DNA of 64,000 nt from Acidobacteriota bacterium (GCA_022340585.1 JAJDNS010000075.1:1-64000); one strand, 5' to 3'; counted from the stretch's first letter, positions 50,181 through 59,673 are shown. Notes: a model not told the origin generated them from the letters alone. Program-made: numbers and translations.

Positions 50181-50358
50181 TCCCGAAGCGGGACGGGCGT
50201 CCACGACCGGGACGTGTTCCCGGGGCGTTGCTTCGTGGTAACATCTTCTTAGTCAGAAGCTTGCCATGAATCGGAGGCCCGGCGAGGACCTGGTATCGTC
50301 CTTGCCATACCGTTGCCCGGAGGCGTGGCTGTCCTGCGCCCGGGAAGGAGTCGACTCT
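50181..50358 (+). promoter_or_regulatory. Leader region of the PstS-like gene
   Basis: GGTAACATC holds TAACAT (50239-50244), over 100 bases before the start, which would leave a leader. GGAC-CTGGTATC-GTCC (50286-50301) can form a short hairpin. No known riboswitch is recognisable. Confidence 0.3.
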
Positions 50359-50802
50359 TTGCGCCGCACATCATTTCTCGCCCTCGCCCTCGTCACGGCC
50401 CTGCCCATGCTCGGACCGCTTCCGGCGGCCTCCGCCGACGCGAGCTTCGTCGTCATCGTGCACCCCGAGATCCACGGGGACGACCTTCCGAAGGCGATCC
50501 TCTCGGCCATCTTCCTCCGCAAGGCCCCCCGCTGGGAGGACGGCGTGGAGGTTCGGCCCGTCGACCAGTCGATGAGCTCCCCGGTGCGCGCCCAGTTCAC
50601 CGCGGCGGTGCTCGGCGTGCCCTTCAATGGCCTCCAGCGGTTCTGGAGCGACCAGATCAAGGACGGGGTCCAGCCTCCCCCGGTGAAGACGTCGGATGAG
50701 GATGTCATCGCCTACGTGGCCTCGACGCAGGGAGCGATCGGCTACGTCTCGGCGGGTGCGGCGCTGCCCGCAGGCGTCAAGGTCATGAAGCTCGGGGACT
50801 GA
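50359..50802 (+). CDS. Exported single-lobe phosphate-binding-like (PstS-like) protein with TTG start
   Basis: 147 residues. The TTG at 50359 is chosen because GAAGGAG lies eight bases upstream and a good signal peptide follows directly (RRTSFLALALVTALPMLGPLPAASA). An ATG at 50266 would add 31 residues that hide it. The mature part (FVVIVHPEIHGDDLPKAILSAIFLRKAPRWEDGVEVRPVDQ; VLGVPFNGLQRFWSDQI; VIAYVASTQGAIGYVSAGA) resembles small phosphate ABC transporter binding-protein homologues about half the size of PstS. No transporter genes are adjacent. Confidence 0.78.
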   Translation: MRRTSFLALALVTALPMLGPLPAASADASFVVIVHPEIHGDDLPKAILSAIFLRKAPRWEDGVEVRPVDQSMSSPVRAQFTAAVLGVPFNGLQRFWSDQIKDGVQPPPVKTSDEDVIAYVASTQGAIGYVSAGAALPAGVKVMKLGD

Positions 50803-50915
50803 GCCGACCGAAAGGGGGCCTCCGGACGAGGCCGGGGCGAAGGAACAACAGGGCGGCCCGGGACCGCACGGAGCGGTCACCGGGCCTCGGCTCACGGCCG
50901 CCGGGAGCGGGTTCT

Positions 50916-51857
50916 CTACTTCTTGCTGTCGATCACGGCCTGGAGGCCGGCCGCCTCGGCGTCGTCCGGATGGCGCGCCTTGTAGGCGCTCTCCAGCACC
51001 GCGTAGACACGATCCCGAGTGGCCGCCGGGAGGTTCTTCACCTCGGCCAGGGCCACGAACCGCGCGGAGACGTCGATCAGGGCGTCCGCGTCGGCGTTCA
51101 GCCTGTCCAGGGCCGCGGCGACCTCGGCCGAGGGCTCGGCCGCGCTGCGGGCTTCCGCCGGAAGCGCGTTGTAGGCGTTGGCGGACTCGGCGAAGGCCTT
51201 CTGCCGCACCGCGATCAGCGCGCCGAGGTTGCGACCGGCGATCTGGGGATCCTGCGGGGCGAAGCTCGTGGACTTCTCGTAGAGCTCCACGGCCTTGTCC
51301 GACATGCCGTCCTGGGACTCGACGAAAGCCAGGTTCTGGTACAGCCACGCGAGGGTCGCGTCCTTGTCGAAGTTGTCCACGCCGGCCAAGGTCTTCCCCG
51401 ACTCCACCAGGCCGATGGTCTTCGTGCTGAGGTCGACAGCCTCGGTGGCGTGGGCGTAGCTTCGCGGTGAGGCCAGCAGCTCCTTCAGGCGGATCTGGAA
51501 GGCCAGCGCGTAGAGGACGTTCAGGTTCTCGGGATCGTTGGCGAGGATCGTGTTTCCGACGGCGAGCATCTGATCGACGTCACCCGCCCCGATGGCGTCG
51601 TTGAGCTTGCTCAGCTGCGCCGGGGCCAGCCACTTGGTGAGGAACTCCGCGTACTCGCCATTGGGGAACTGGGCGAGGTAGGCCTCGGCCGCCTCGACGG
51701 CCTTGGCGTTGTCTTGTGCCTGGTTGGCGGCGAACCAGGCGTGATAGGCGAGGGCTTCGTCCTGCTCCTGGGCGAGGACCGAGCCTGCGGACAGGGCGAC
51801 GAGCCCGACGACGACGACGAGGCCCACCAGCATGGCGGGCGGCTTGCGAAGCGACAC
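50916..51857 (-). CDS. Exported tetratricopeptide-type repeat protein
   Basis: 313 residues from the GTG at 51857, with AGGAGG seven bases upstream. The signal peptide is MLVGLVVVVGLVALSAGSVLAQ. The mature part is helical with TPR-like repeats (ALAYHAWFAANQAQDNAKAVEAAEAYLAQFPNGEY; LAWLYQNLAFVESQDGMSDKAVELYEKSTSFAPQDPQIAGRNLGALI; SANAYNALP). It probably acts as a periplasmic scaffold. It is divergent from the Lon-like protease gene. TATGCT at 51917-51912 is a possible -10. Confidence 0.75.
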   Translation of the reverse strand: MSLRKPPAMLVGLVVVVGLVALSAGSVLAQEQDEALAYHAWFAANQAQDNAKAVEAAEAYLAQFPNGEYAEFLTKWLAPAQLSKLNDAIGAGDVDQMLAVGNTILANDPENLNVLYALAFQIRLKELLASPRSYAHATEAVDLSTKTIGLVESGKTLAGVDNFDKDATLAWLYQNLAFVESQDGMSDKAVELYEKSTSFAPQDPQIAGRNLGALIAVRQKAFAESANAYNALPAEARSAAEPSAEVAAALDRLNADADALIDVSARFVALAEVKNLPAATRDRVYAVLESAYKARHPDDAEAAGLQAVIDSKK

Positions 51858-52035
51858 GTTCAGCCTCCTGGGCAGCTCTAGAGCACCATTTTTCGAAAAG
51901 GACGAAGCCCAAGCATACTTGGGTCGAGTCCCGGGCTCAAATCCGCGAATCCGCCGGAGGCGCTCTCGGCCGGTGCGGCCAGGGTGTCCCGCAGATGCCG
52001 GAATGAGCCAGAATGGGCGGTGGGAGGCACGCACG

Positions 52036-54498
52036 ATGAGCGACATCCGACCCCTTTCCCCCCCTCAGCTGAGGCGGGCAAGCGACCCGGCGAGCTTTGA
52101 CTTCGAGACCACCGCCGACGTGGCGGACGTGCCCGGCATCATCGGCCAGGAGCGGGTGGAGGAGGCAGTCCAGTTTGCCATCGGAATCCATCGCTACGGC
52201 TACAACCTGTACGCCCTCGGGCCGTCCGGCATGGGCAAGCACAGCTTCGTCCGCGCCTTCCTCGACCGGCGAGCGGCGGAGGGGCCGGCCCCCCCGGACT
52301 GGTGCTACGTGCACAACTTCAGGAACGCGCGGCGGCCGCGCGCCCTGAAGGTGCCGCCGGGCCGGGGTCCCCGGCTTCGCGAGGACGTGGAGCGCCTGAT
52401 CGGGGAGCTGAAGGCGGCGATCCCGGCCGTCTTCGAGGGCGAGGACTACCGGGCGCGACGCAAGCTCCTGGAGGAGGAGCTCAGTCGGGCGAACGAGGAG
52501 GCGTTCGCGGCCCTCGAGGCCCGGGCCCGGGAGCAGGGGATCGCCCTCATCCGAGCGCCCCAGGGGATTGGCCTGGCCCCGCTCCGCGACGGGGAGGTGA
52601 TGGAGCCGGACGACTTCAAGCGCCTACCCGACGAGGAGCAGGCCCGACTCCGCGCGCTGATGGCCGACCTCCAGAAGCAGATCGAGGAATCAGCGAGCGC
52701 GCTGCCGACCGCCGCCCGGAAGCATCGAGAGGAGCTCGGCAAGCTCGAGCGCCAGGTCACGGCCCAGGCCGCGACCCACCTCGTCGACGAGGTGAAGGCG
52801 CACTGGACCGACGTGCCGGAGGTGCTCGGGTATCTCGCCGAGGTGGAGCGGGACGTCGTCGCCCACGCCGGCGACTTCCTGCCCGCTCCCGAGGGGGCGG
52901 ACGCCGTGAAGGCGCTTCTCGGCGGTCGCGGGCCGGACAAGCACTCGTTCCGCCGCTACGCGGTGAACGTCCTGGTCACCCGGGACAATCCCGGGGCCCC
53001 GGTCGTCTACGAGGATCACCCCACCCACGCCAACCTGGTGGGCCGGATCGAGTACATCTCCGAGCTCGGGAACCTCGTGACCGACTTCACCCTCATTCAG
53101 GCCGGGGCCCTGCACCGCGCCAACGGCGGCTATCTCATCGTGGACGCGCGGAAGCTGCTGACGCAGCCCATGGCCTGGGACGAGCTCAAGCGGTCGCTGC
53201 GGTCCCAGGTGCTGCGGGTCGACTCCCTGGTCCGCGCCCTCAGCATCATCAACACCGCCTCGCTCGAGCCCGAGCCGATCCCCCTCGACGTCAAGGTGGT
53301 CCTGGTGGGCGAGCGCCAGCTCTACTACCTCCTCTCCGGCCTCGATCCGGACTTCTGTGAGCTGTTCAAGGTGGCGGCCGATTTCGAGGAGCAGCTCGAT
53401 CGGACCCCGGAGGGCGAGGCGCTGTACGCCCGCCTCCTCGGGACCTTCGCGCGAAAGGAGGGGCTGCGGCCCCTCGACCCCGGTGCGGTGGCCCGGTCGG
53501 TGGAGCATTCCTCGCGCCGCGCCGGAGACTCGGAGAAGCTGCAGGTCCACGCCGAGTCGCTGGCCGATCTCCTGCGCGAGGCCGACTACCTCGCCGGCGA
53601 GGCGGGGGCCGAAGTGGTGTCGGCGACCCACATCCAGGCGGCGATCGACGCGTGGATCCGGAGGGCGAGCCGGATCCGCGAGCACGTCCAGGAAGACATC
53701 CGCCGGGGCACCGTCCTCATCGACACCCGGGGTGAGGAGACGGGCCAGGTCAACGGCCTCTCCGTCGTCCAGCTCGGCGAGTACTCCTTCGGCCGACCCA
53801 GCCGCATCACCGCCCGGGTACGCCTGGGCAACGGCAGCGTGGTGGACATCGAGAAGGAGGTGGCCCTCGGCGGCCCCCTGCACTCCAAGGGCGTCCTCAT
53901 CCTGTCCGGGTTCCTGGGGCAGCGGTTCGCGTCCGAGCGTCCGCTCTCGCTCGCCGCGAGCCTCGTCTTCGAGCAGTCCTACTCGGGCATCGACGGCGAC
54001 AGCGCCTCCTGTGGCGAGCTCGTGGCCCTGCTCTCCGCTCTTGCCGACGCCCCGGTGAAGCAGGGACGAGGCATCACCGGATCGGTCAACCAGCATGGAC
54101 AGGTCCAGCCCATCGGCGGGGTCAACGAGAAGGTCGAAGGCTTCTTCGACGTGTGCCAGGGGGTCGGCCTCACCGGTGAGGAAGGGGTCCTCATCCCGGC
54201 CGCCAACGTCAAGCATCTGATGCTGCGTCGCGACGTGGTGGAGGCGGCGGAGAAGGGGCTCTTCCACGTCTGGCCGATCGAGACCGTGGACCAGGCGGTC
54301 GAGCTCCTGACCGGTCTTCCCGCGGGCGAGCGGGGCGAGGACGGCCGCTATCCGGAGGGCAGTGTCAACCGGCGGGCGGACGACCGATTGAACGAGTTCG
54401 CGAAGAAGGCGCGCGCGTTCGGCCGTGGCGCCCCGGGATCCCCGGGAAGCCCCAACGACAAGGGGGCGAGGAACGGCCAGGACCAGGGCAAACCCTGA
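52036..54498 (+). CDS. Lon-like ATP-dependent protease (LonB/COG1067 family)
   Basis: 820 residues from an ATG with GGGAGG upstream. Walker A is LYALGPSGMGKHSFVRAFL. A long charged helical insertion occupies residues ~115-300. AAA motifs continue with LIQAGALHRANGGYLIVDARKLL, VVLVGERQLYYLLSGLDPDFCELFKVAADFEE and ARLLGTFARKEGLRPLDPGAV. The protease domain carries the catalytic Ser656 (DGDSASCGEL) and Lys699 (GGVNEKVEGFF). A disordered Gly/Ser/Asn tail ends the protein. It degrades misfolded proteins, likely in the cytosol. No substrate-specific partner is nearby. Confidence 0.92.
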   Translation: MSDIRPLSPPQLRRASDPASFDFETTADVADVPGIIGQERVEEAVQFAIGIHRYGYNLYALGPSGMGKHSFVRAFLDRRAAEGPAPPDWCYVHNFRNARRPRALKVPPGRGPRLREDVERLIGELKAAIPAVFEGEDYRARRKLLEEELSRANEEAFAALEARAREQGIALIRAPQGIGLAPLRDGEVMEPDDFKRLPDEEQARLRALMADLQKQIEESASALPTAARKHREELGKLERQVTAQAATHLVDEVKAHWTDVPEVLGYLAEVERDVVAHAGDFLPAPEGADAVKALLGGRGPDKHSFRRYAVNVLVTRDNPGAPVVYEDHPTHANLVGRIEYISELGNLVTDFTLIQAGALHRANGGYLIVDARKLLTQPMAWDELKRSLRSQVLRVDSLVRALSIINTASLEPEPIPLDVKVVLVGERQLYYLLSGLDPDFCELFKVAADFEEQLDRTPEGEALYARLLGTFARKEGLRPLDPGAVARSVEHSSRRAGDSEKLQVHAESLADLLREADYLAGEAGAEVVSATHIQAAIDAWIRRASRIREHVQEDIRRGTVLIDTRGEETGQVNGLSVVQLGEYSFGRPSRITARVRLGNGSVVDIEKEVALGGPLHSKGVLILSGFLGQRFASERPLSLAASLVFEQSYSGIDGDSASCGELVALLSALADAPVKQGRGITGSVNQHGQVQPIGGVNEKVEGFFDVCQGVGLTGEEGVLIPAANVKHLMLRRDVVEAAEKGLFHVWPIETVDQAVELLTGLPAGERGEDGRYPEGSVNRRADDRLNEFAKKARAFGRGAPGSPGSPNDKGARNGQDQGKP

Positions 54499-54561
54499 GC
54501 TCCCGGGGCGGACTCCGCCCAGGACGCGGAGGCGAGTTCTTGGATTTGCCTTAGATTTTTC

Positions 54562-55296
54562 TTGGAATGGCGTGCCTTCGAGGGCAAACTCTCTGCGGAC
54601 TGGGAGGCCGCCCTGCGCATCAGCTTTGGCGAGTTTGTCCTGGATGATGAAGCCCGCCTGCTCTCACGAGACGGGCAGCCTGTGCACCTCACGCCTAAGG
54701 CCCTCGAGCTACTGGAGTTCCTCGTCGAGATGCGCCCGCGCGCCGTCTCCAAGGAGGAGCTCAACGAACGGCTCTGGCCCTCCACCCACGTGACCGGGGC
54801 CAACTTGCCGGTGCTCGTTCACGAGGTCCGCGAGGCCCTTGGTGACGATCCCCAGACGCCCCACTGGCTCCGCACCGTCGCGCGATTCGGCTACTCGTTC
54901 TGCGGCGAGGCGAGGCCCGACCCGGACAACGGGGTCGACGAGTCCCCCTGGGACTGCCGGATCCTCTGGGGGGGGCGGGAGATCTTGCTCCGGGCCGGCG
55001 AGAACATCCTCGGGCGGGCCCACGACGCGGCGGTCTGGATCGACGACAGCAGCGTCTCGCGCCACCACGCGGTGATCCACGTCTCCGCGGGGGGCGCGAC
55101 GCTGGAGGACTCCGCCAGCCGCAACGGCACGTTCCGCCGTGGTCAGAGGATCGACGGAGAGGTGGCGCTGGAGGATGGAGACGAGTTCGTCATCGGCGGG
55201 GTCCTGCTGACCTTCCGCATCTACGCCCGGGGCGGCGACCCCGAGACGAGCCGCTCCACAGCCCCCCTGCTGCCGTTCGGGCAGGGGGACGACTGA
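54562..55296 (+). CDS. Winged-helix DNA-binding plus FHA domain protein
   Basis: 244 residues from a TTG at 54562. There is no in-frame ATG or GTG, and a CTG at 54613 with GGGAGG five bases upstream fits the family N-terminus better. Residues ~20-115 are an OmpR/PhoB-type winged helix (ISFGEFVLDDEARLLSRDG; LTPKALELLEFLVEMRPRAVSKEELNERLWP; LRTVARFGYSFCG). Residues ~135-225 are an FHA domain (NILGRAHDAAVWIDDSSVSRHHAVIHVS; SASRNGTFRRGQRI) for phosphothreonine binding. Together they suggest a regulator recruited by Ser/Thr phosphorylation. Confidence 0.85.
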   Translation: MEWRAFEGKLSADWEAALRISFGEFVLDDEARLLSRDGQPVHLTPKALELLEFLVEMRPRAVSKEELNERLWPSTHVTGANLPVLVHEVREALGDDPQTPHWLRTVARFGYSFCGEARPDPDNGVDESPWDCRILWGGREILLRAGENILGRAHDAAVWIDDSSVSRHHAVIHVSAGGATLEDSASRNGTFRRGQRIDGEVALEDGDEFVIGGVLLTFRIYARGGDPETSRSTAPLLPFGQGDD

Positions 55297-55305
55297 GCCC
55301 GCCCT

Positions 55306-56436
55306 TCAGACCCTCCGGCCGAGCAGGGCGTTGCCGACCATGCGAGCGGTGCGGAGCACGCCGAACCTCTCCCGCATGATCTTTCTGTAGAGAGCCCTCT
55401 GGTCCCGGGGCGGAACCGTCCGCTGCTTCTTGGCCACCAGTGAGAGCGCTTCGGACGGACAGGTCGTCACGCACAGACCACAGCCGATACAGCGGTGGGG
55501 CTCGACGCGGGTGGCCCCGTTGGAGGAGTCGAGGGCGTCCATCGGGCAGCGCGAGTGGCAGGTCTCGCATTCCGTGCACAGCTCGGGGTCGACGACGGCA
55601 CAGTAGTTCGACTGGAGGTACTCGGCCGGGCGTGGAAGCTGCTTCGCCGTCGAGAGCACTCCGCAGCAGCATCCGCAGCAGAAGCAGATGAAGCTCGGAT
55701 CCTGCGTGTTCTCGGGCTGGAGGACCATGCCGTCCTCCTCTGCCCTCTGGGCGCAGGCCAGGGCCTCTTCGTGCGACACGGCCTGGGCCGTGCCCTGCGC
55801 AATGAGCTTCCGCGCTGCTCCCTTGAAGGTCATGCACACGCGCCGGGCTTCGGTCTGTTGGCAGGGCTCGTCGAGGAGGTCCTTCCCCTGGCGGCAGACG
55901 CAGTTCATGACTGCTATTGGCCCTGCCGTGCCCTCGATCAGCTGGCGCGCGTCGTCGTAGCGCCCCACCCGACGCTCGGGGACGAAGCGGGCGTTTACGG
56001 GAATCGTGCGCATCTGCCCCGTGCGGGGGCCATGGAACGCCTCCCCGAAGCCTTCTTGGAAGTACTGCGCGACGTCCTGCTGGAACTCCTTCGTCAGCTT
56101 GTCCACCTGGAGCTCGTACATCCCCACCGCCAGCTGGGCCTTGCTGTAGCGCTTGCGGTCGCCGCTCCCGCCCCCGAGGATGGCGCCCTTCTCGACGAGC
56201 CGGTCGAGGATGCGCTCGAGCTCCTCGCGCGCGAGCCCTGCCTTCCCCGCTCGCCGGTGAATACGATCGAGATTCTCGGGCACGGCGCTGAGCAGCAGGC
56301 CGACCTCGGCCTCCTCGGGTGTGAAGAGCCGCCTCAGGATCCGAAGCTCCACGCCGGACCGCGTGGCCGGAAAGGCCACCGGCATGTTGTCGATGTGCTT
56401 CTGGAGCCGCCGGTAGACGTCGGATTCGCTGGTCAC
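55306..56436 (-). CDS. 4Fe-4S dicluster ferredoxin-type protein with extra Cys-rich motif
   Basis: 376 residues from a GTG at 56436 with GGGAGG upstream. Residues ~1-115 are helical with a winged-helix-like element (LFTPEEAEVGLLLSAVPENLDRIHRRAG; ERILDRLVEKGAILGGG). The middle has AVMNCVCRQGKDLL and SFICFCCGCCCGVLST, an unusual Cys-dense block. The C-terminus holds two 4Fe-4S motifs, CTECETCHSRCP and CIGCGLCVTTCP. The family is found in anaerobic and respiratory bacteria and probably transfers electrons. The partner oxidoreductase is unknown, and neighbours give no clue. Confidence 0.85.
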   Translation of the reverse strand: MTSESDVYRRLQKHIDNMPVAFPATRSGVELRILRRLFTPEEAEVGLLLSAVPENLDRIHRRAGKAGLAREELERILDRLVEKGAILGGGSGDRKRYSKAQLAVGMYELQVDKLTKEFQQDVAQYFQEGFGEAFHGPRTGQMRTIPVNARFVPERRVGRYDDARQLIEGTAGPIAVMNCVCRQGKDLLDEPCQQTEARRVCMTFKGAARKLIAQGTAQAVSHEEALACAQRAEEDGMVLQPENTQDPSFICFCCGCCCGVLSTAKQLPRPAEYLQSNYCAVVDPELCTECETCHSRCPMDALDSSNGATRVEPHRCIGCGLCVTTCPSEALSLVAKKQRTVPPRDQRALYRKIMRERFGVLRTARMVGNALLGRRV

Positions 56437-56578
56437 GTCGATCCTCCCTGCTGGAGGAGTGTGATGCCCGGCGCGGGGCTCGTCAACGGAAAGGGAGCCA
56501 CCCGGCGGTGTGCCGGTGGGCGTACGAGGACCAGGGCTTCCTGCTAGGATAGGGGATCACCCAAGGAGGATTGTCGAG
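56437..56578. promoter_or_regulatory. Divergent region before the DUF3943 gene
   Basis: TAGGAT (56545-56550, in GCTAGGATAGG) is 29 bases before the DUF3943 ATG, and CCAAGGAGGA is its ribosome-binding site. The minus-strand side carries no clear -10. Confidence 0.35.
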
Positions 56579-58738
56579 ATGCGCCTGACGAACGTTGCCG
56601 TCGCCCTGGCTGCGGGTGCGCTCCTGGCTGGGGCGTTGCCTGCGTCGGCGGAGGACGAGCCCGTCGACCTGTACCACGGAGAGTGGGTGATCAGCTCCAC
56701 GCTCGGAGCGGGGGCGGACGCCGGGGGCTACGCCGACTTCCTCGAGAAGCCCGTCAACTTCGACCTCAACATCTCGAAGGGAACCGGGGCCTGGCGCTTC
56801 GGTGGCGGCATCCAGTTCGGATCGAGGAACATGAAGCCCCCCTACGACGACGAGAAGGAGTGGGCGCGGTTCGACACCTATCTGTTCGCCAGCCGCATCT
56901 TCAATCACTCCGGCACGGTGAGGCCGTACCTGCAGGCGCGCATCGGCCTCGCCCGGATCCACCCGCGGAGCGAGCTGTTCTGGTTCGACGAGCCCGAGAA
57001 CCTCGACCCCGGCGCGAGCCCTACCAGGTGGGCCAACGGCGTCAGCCTCACATTCCAGCCCGGCATCGAGATCCAGGTTCACCCGAGCGTGGCCCTCGAC
57101 GTCTCGGCCTGGTGGACCGGCTACCGAACGGGGGACTACAGCACCGTTCCCCCCATGCACGGCCCGGTGGACCCGCCGGTGAGCCAGTACGAGACGGTCA
57201 ACTCCGGTCAGGAGTACGGCCTGAAGGCCGGGCTCACCTGGAGGCCCCACGGTGGCGGCATCCCGAGGATGCCTCCCCCGCGGGATCCCTCGACCGGAGA
57301 GATCCGGCCCCTCCCGCCCCCGGACGAGCACCGCGACGCCTGGGGTGTTCCCCGCAGCTGGGGCTGGGCCACCGCCGAGATGCTGGGGATCAACTTCGGC
57401 GCGTCGATGTTCAACGAGTACGTTCGGCAGGCCAACTTCAACCAGATCAGCCCCCGTAGCTGGGCCGACAACTTCGAGACCGGCTTCACCTACGACGACA
57501 ACAAGTTCAAGACCAACCAGCTCATCCACCCCTTCAACGGCGCCACCTACTACAACGCCGCCCGCGCCAACGGCGTAGGATTCTGGGGCTCCTCGGTGAT
57601 GTCCATCGCCGGAGCCTTCGTGTGGGAGTGCTGCGGCGAGACCCACCCCATGTCGTGGAACGACATGGTGAGCACCGGCATCGGGGGAGTCGCTCGCGGG
57701 GAGTGGGCGTACCGCCTGTCGTCGGCGATCCTCGACAACACCGACGACAGCGGGCGCGTCTGGCGTGAGCTCGCCGCCGCTCCCGTCAACCCGATCCGCA
57801 CCCTCAACCGATTCGTCTCCGGGCGGGCCACCCGGGTGCAGGGCAACCCCGAGAATCCCTACGACTGGCGTCCGCCGAACTTCGGGTTCCAGCTGATGGC
57901 GGGGGCCCGGGTCATCGGAGAGGGCGAGTCGCTCTCCGAGAACACCGACTACTACGGCTTTCTCGCCGGCGACGTCCAGTACGGGAGCGCGTTCTTCAAC
58001 GAGCGCCGACGCCCCTTCGACCGCTTCGACACCACCATGCAGCTCAACTACGGGGACAAGACCCGGGTCGGCGAGCTGACGATCCGGGGCGACCTGGCGT
58101 CGTGGGTGGTAAACGACCCCGACGACCCGAAGCACGTGATCGCGATCATCCAGGACTTCGACTACATCGACAACGAGGCCTACGAGTACGGCGGCCAGGC
58201 CTTCGGCGTGGGCTACTACACAGGCCACGGGGCCCCCATGGGATCGCGCCTCGTCACCCGCCTGGTCGGCTACGGCGTGGCGAGCGCGGCGGTGAACGCC
58301 GACTACTCGTTCCTGGGCGACGTGGCCAACCGGGAGAGATACCGGGAGTACGACTACGGTCCGGGAATCGGCTTCGCCGCCGAGGCGTTCTACTTCCGGA
58401 AGGGCCGGCCCCTCGTCGACCTGCGGTACCGCTACACCTACATCGACGTCCGCAACGGCTCGATCTGGAACCCGGACCCGGAGGACAACGAGGGGGGTCT
58501 CGAGGGCTCCAGCGCGCACCACCAGGTGCACCGCTTCCGCCTGCGCCTGAACGTTCCGATCACCCAGAACTTCGGCCTCGGCGCCGAAGGAATCATCTTC
58601 TACCGGGACAGCAAGTACTCAGCCCGTTTTCTGAGAGACGTGACCCAGCGCAACCCGGAAGTCCGGCTCTTCGTGACCTGGGACCTCGGGTACTCCCGCC
58701 GGCGGGCGCTACGCGCCCAGGAGGCCGGCCAGAACTGA
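56579..58738 (+). CDS. Outer-membrane DUF3943 domain protein
   Basis: 719 residues from an ATG with AAGGAGGA upstream. The signal peptide is VAVALAAGALLAGALPASA. Residues ~30-250 look like a small beta-barrel (WVISSTLGAGADAGGYADFLEKPVNFDLNIS; WRFGGGIQFGSRN). A Pro-rich linker (RMPPPRDPSTGEIRPLPPP) leads to the DUF3943 region: INFGASMFNEYVR, SWADNFETGFTYDDNKFKTNQLIHPFNGATYYNAARANG and FWGSSVMSIAGAFVWECCGE. A further barrel-like region ends LFVTWDLGYSRRRAL. DUF3943 has no known function. The fusion with an N-terminal barrel is notable. Confidence 0.82.
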   Translation: MRLTNVAVALAAGALLAGALPASAEDEPVDLYHGEWVISSTLGAGADAGGYADFLEKPVNFDLNISKGTGAWRFGGGIQFGSRNMKPPYDDEKEWARFDTYLFASRIFNHSGTVRPYLQARIGLARIHPRSELFWFDEPENLDPGASPTRWANGVSLTFQPGIEIQVHPSVALDVSAWWTGYRTGDYSTVPPMHGPVDPPVSQYETVNSGQEYGLKAGLTWRPHGGGIPRMPPPRDPSTGEIRPLPPPDEHRDAWGVPRSWGWATAEMLGINFGASMFNEYVRQANFNQISPRSWADNFETGFTYDDNKFKTNQLIHPFNGATYYNAARANGVGFWGSSVMSIAGAFVWECCGETHPMSWNDMVSTGIGGVARGEWAYRLSSAILDNTDDSGRVWRELAAAPVNPIRTLNRFVSGRATRVQGNPENPYDWRPPNFGFQLMAGARVIGEGESLSENTDYYGFLAGDVQYGSAFFNERRRPFDRFDTTMQLNYGDKTRVGELTIRGDLASWVVNDPDDPKHVIAIIQDFDYIDNEAYEYGGQAFGVGYYTGHGAPMGSRLVTRLVGYGVASAAVNADYSFLGDVANRERYREYDYGPGIGFAAEAFYFRKGRPLVDLRYRYTYIDVRNGSIWNPDPEDNEGGLEGSSAHHQVHRFRLRLNVPITQNFGLGAEGIIFYRDSKYSARFLRDVTQRNPEVRLFVTWDLGYSRRRALRAQEAGQN

Positions 58739-58797
58739 GCCGGTCGTGATCGCCTCGCCGAGCCCGTGCTCGTCGCCCTCGAGGAGCTGACTGCGCC

Positions 58798-59673
58798 GTG
58801 AAGGTCCACCTCGTCGACGGCACCTACGAGCTCTTCCGGGCGTACTTCGGCGTCCCGGCCGCCCACGACGACTCCGGACGTCCCGTGGGCGCGGTGCGGG
58901 GGCTCCTGGCGACCCTCGCGTCGCTGCTCCGGGAGCGCGACGTCAGCCACGTGGCGGTGGCCTTCGACACCGTGATCGAGTCGTTCCGGAACCAGATGTT
59001 CGACGGCTACAAGACCGGCGAGGGGATCGAGCCCGATCTGTTCGCCCAGTTCGAGCTCGCCGAGCGCGCGATCCGCGCCCTCGGGATCGTGGTGTGGTCC
59101 ATGGTGGAGTTCGAGGCCGACGACGGCCTCGCCACCGGGGCCGCCCGCTTCCAGGACGCGCCCGGGGTCGAGCAGGTCATCATCTGCTCGCCGGACAAGG
59201 ACCTGTCGCAGTGCGTCGTGGAGAGCCGGGTGATCTGCCGCGATCGCCGGCAGGGGCGCGACCGGAACGAGGAGGACGTGATCGAGAAGTTCGGGGTACC
59301 GCCCGCGTCGATCCCCGACTGGCTCGGGCTGGTGGGGGATGCGGCTGACGGCATCCCGGGCATACCGGGCTGGGGGGCGAAGTCGACCGCCACCGTTCTG
59401 GGCCACTACAAGACGATCGAGGCGATCCCCGATTCGCCGGCCGAGTGGACGGTGAAGGTCCGGGGGCGGGACCGCCTGGCGAAGTCGCTGGCCGAGCGGC
59501 GGGCCGAGGCGGAGCTCTACCGCCGGCTGGCGACGCTGCGGACCGACGTCCCCCTCGCCGAGGGCCTGGAGGAGTTGAGGTGGACAGGCCCTCGGCAGGA
59601 GGCGCTCGAGGCGCTGTGCCGCGAGATCGGCGCCGAGGAGATCCTGGACCGGGTGCCGGGAATGGCGCGATGA
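58798..59673 (+). CDS. 5'-3' exonuclease (PolI N-terminal-like flap nuclease)
   Basis: 291 residues from a GTG. It belongs to the FEN/5'-exonuclease family without a polymerase domain. Metal-binding acidic residues are visible in HLVDGTYELFRAYFG, AVAFDTVIESFRNQMFDGYKTG, MVEFEADDGLATGAARF, CSPDKDLSQCV and LGLVGDAADGIPGIPGWGAKSTATVLGHY (helix-hairpin-helix). Such proteins remove RNA primers or flaps. Its stop overlaps the next ATG by 4 nt. Confidence 0.9.
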   Translation: MKVHLVDGTYELFRAYFGVPAAHDDSGRPVGAVRGLLATLASLLRERDVSHVAVAFDTVIESFRNQMFDGYKTGEGIEPDLFAQFELAERAIRALGIVVWSMVEFEADDGLATGAARFQDAPGVEQVIICSPDKDLSQCVVESRVICRDRRQGRDRNEEDVIEKFGVPPASIPDWLGLVGDAADGIPGIPGWGAKSTATVLGHYKTIEAIPDSPAEWTVKVRGRDRLAKSLAERRAEAELYRRLATLRTDVPLAEGLEELRWTGPRQEALEALCREIGAEEILDRVPGMAR

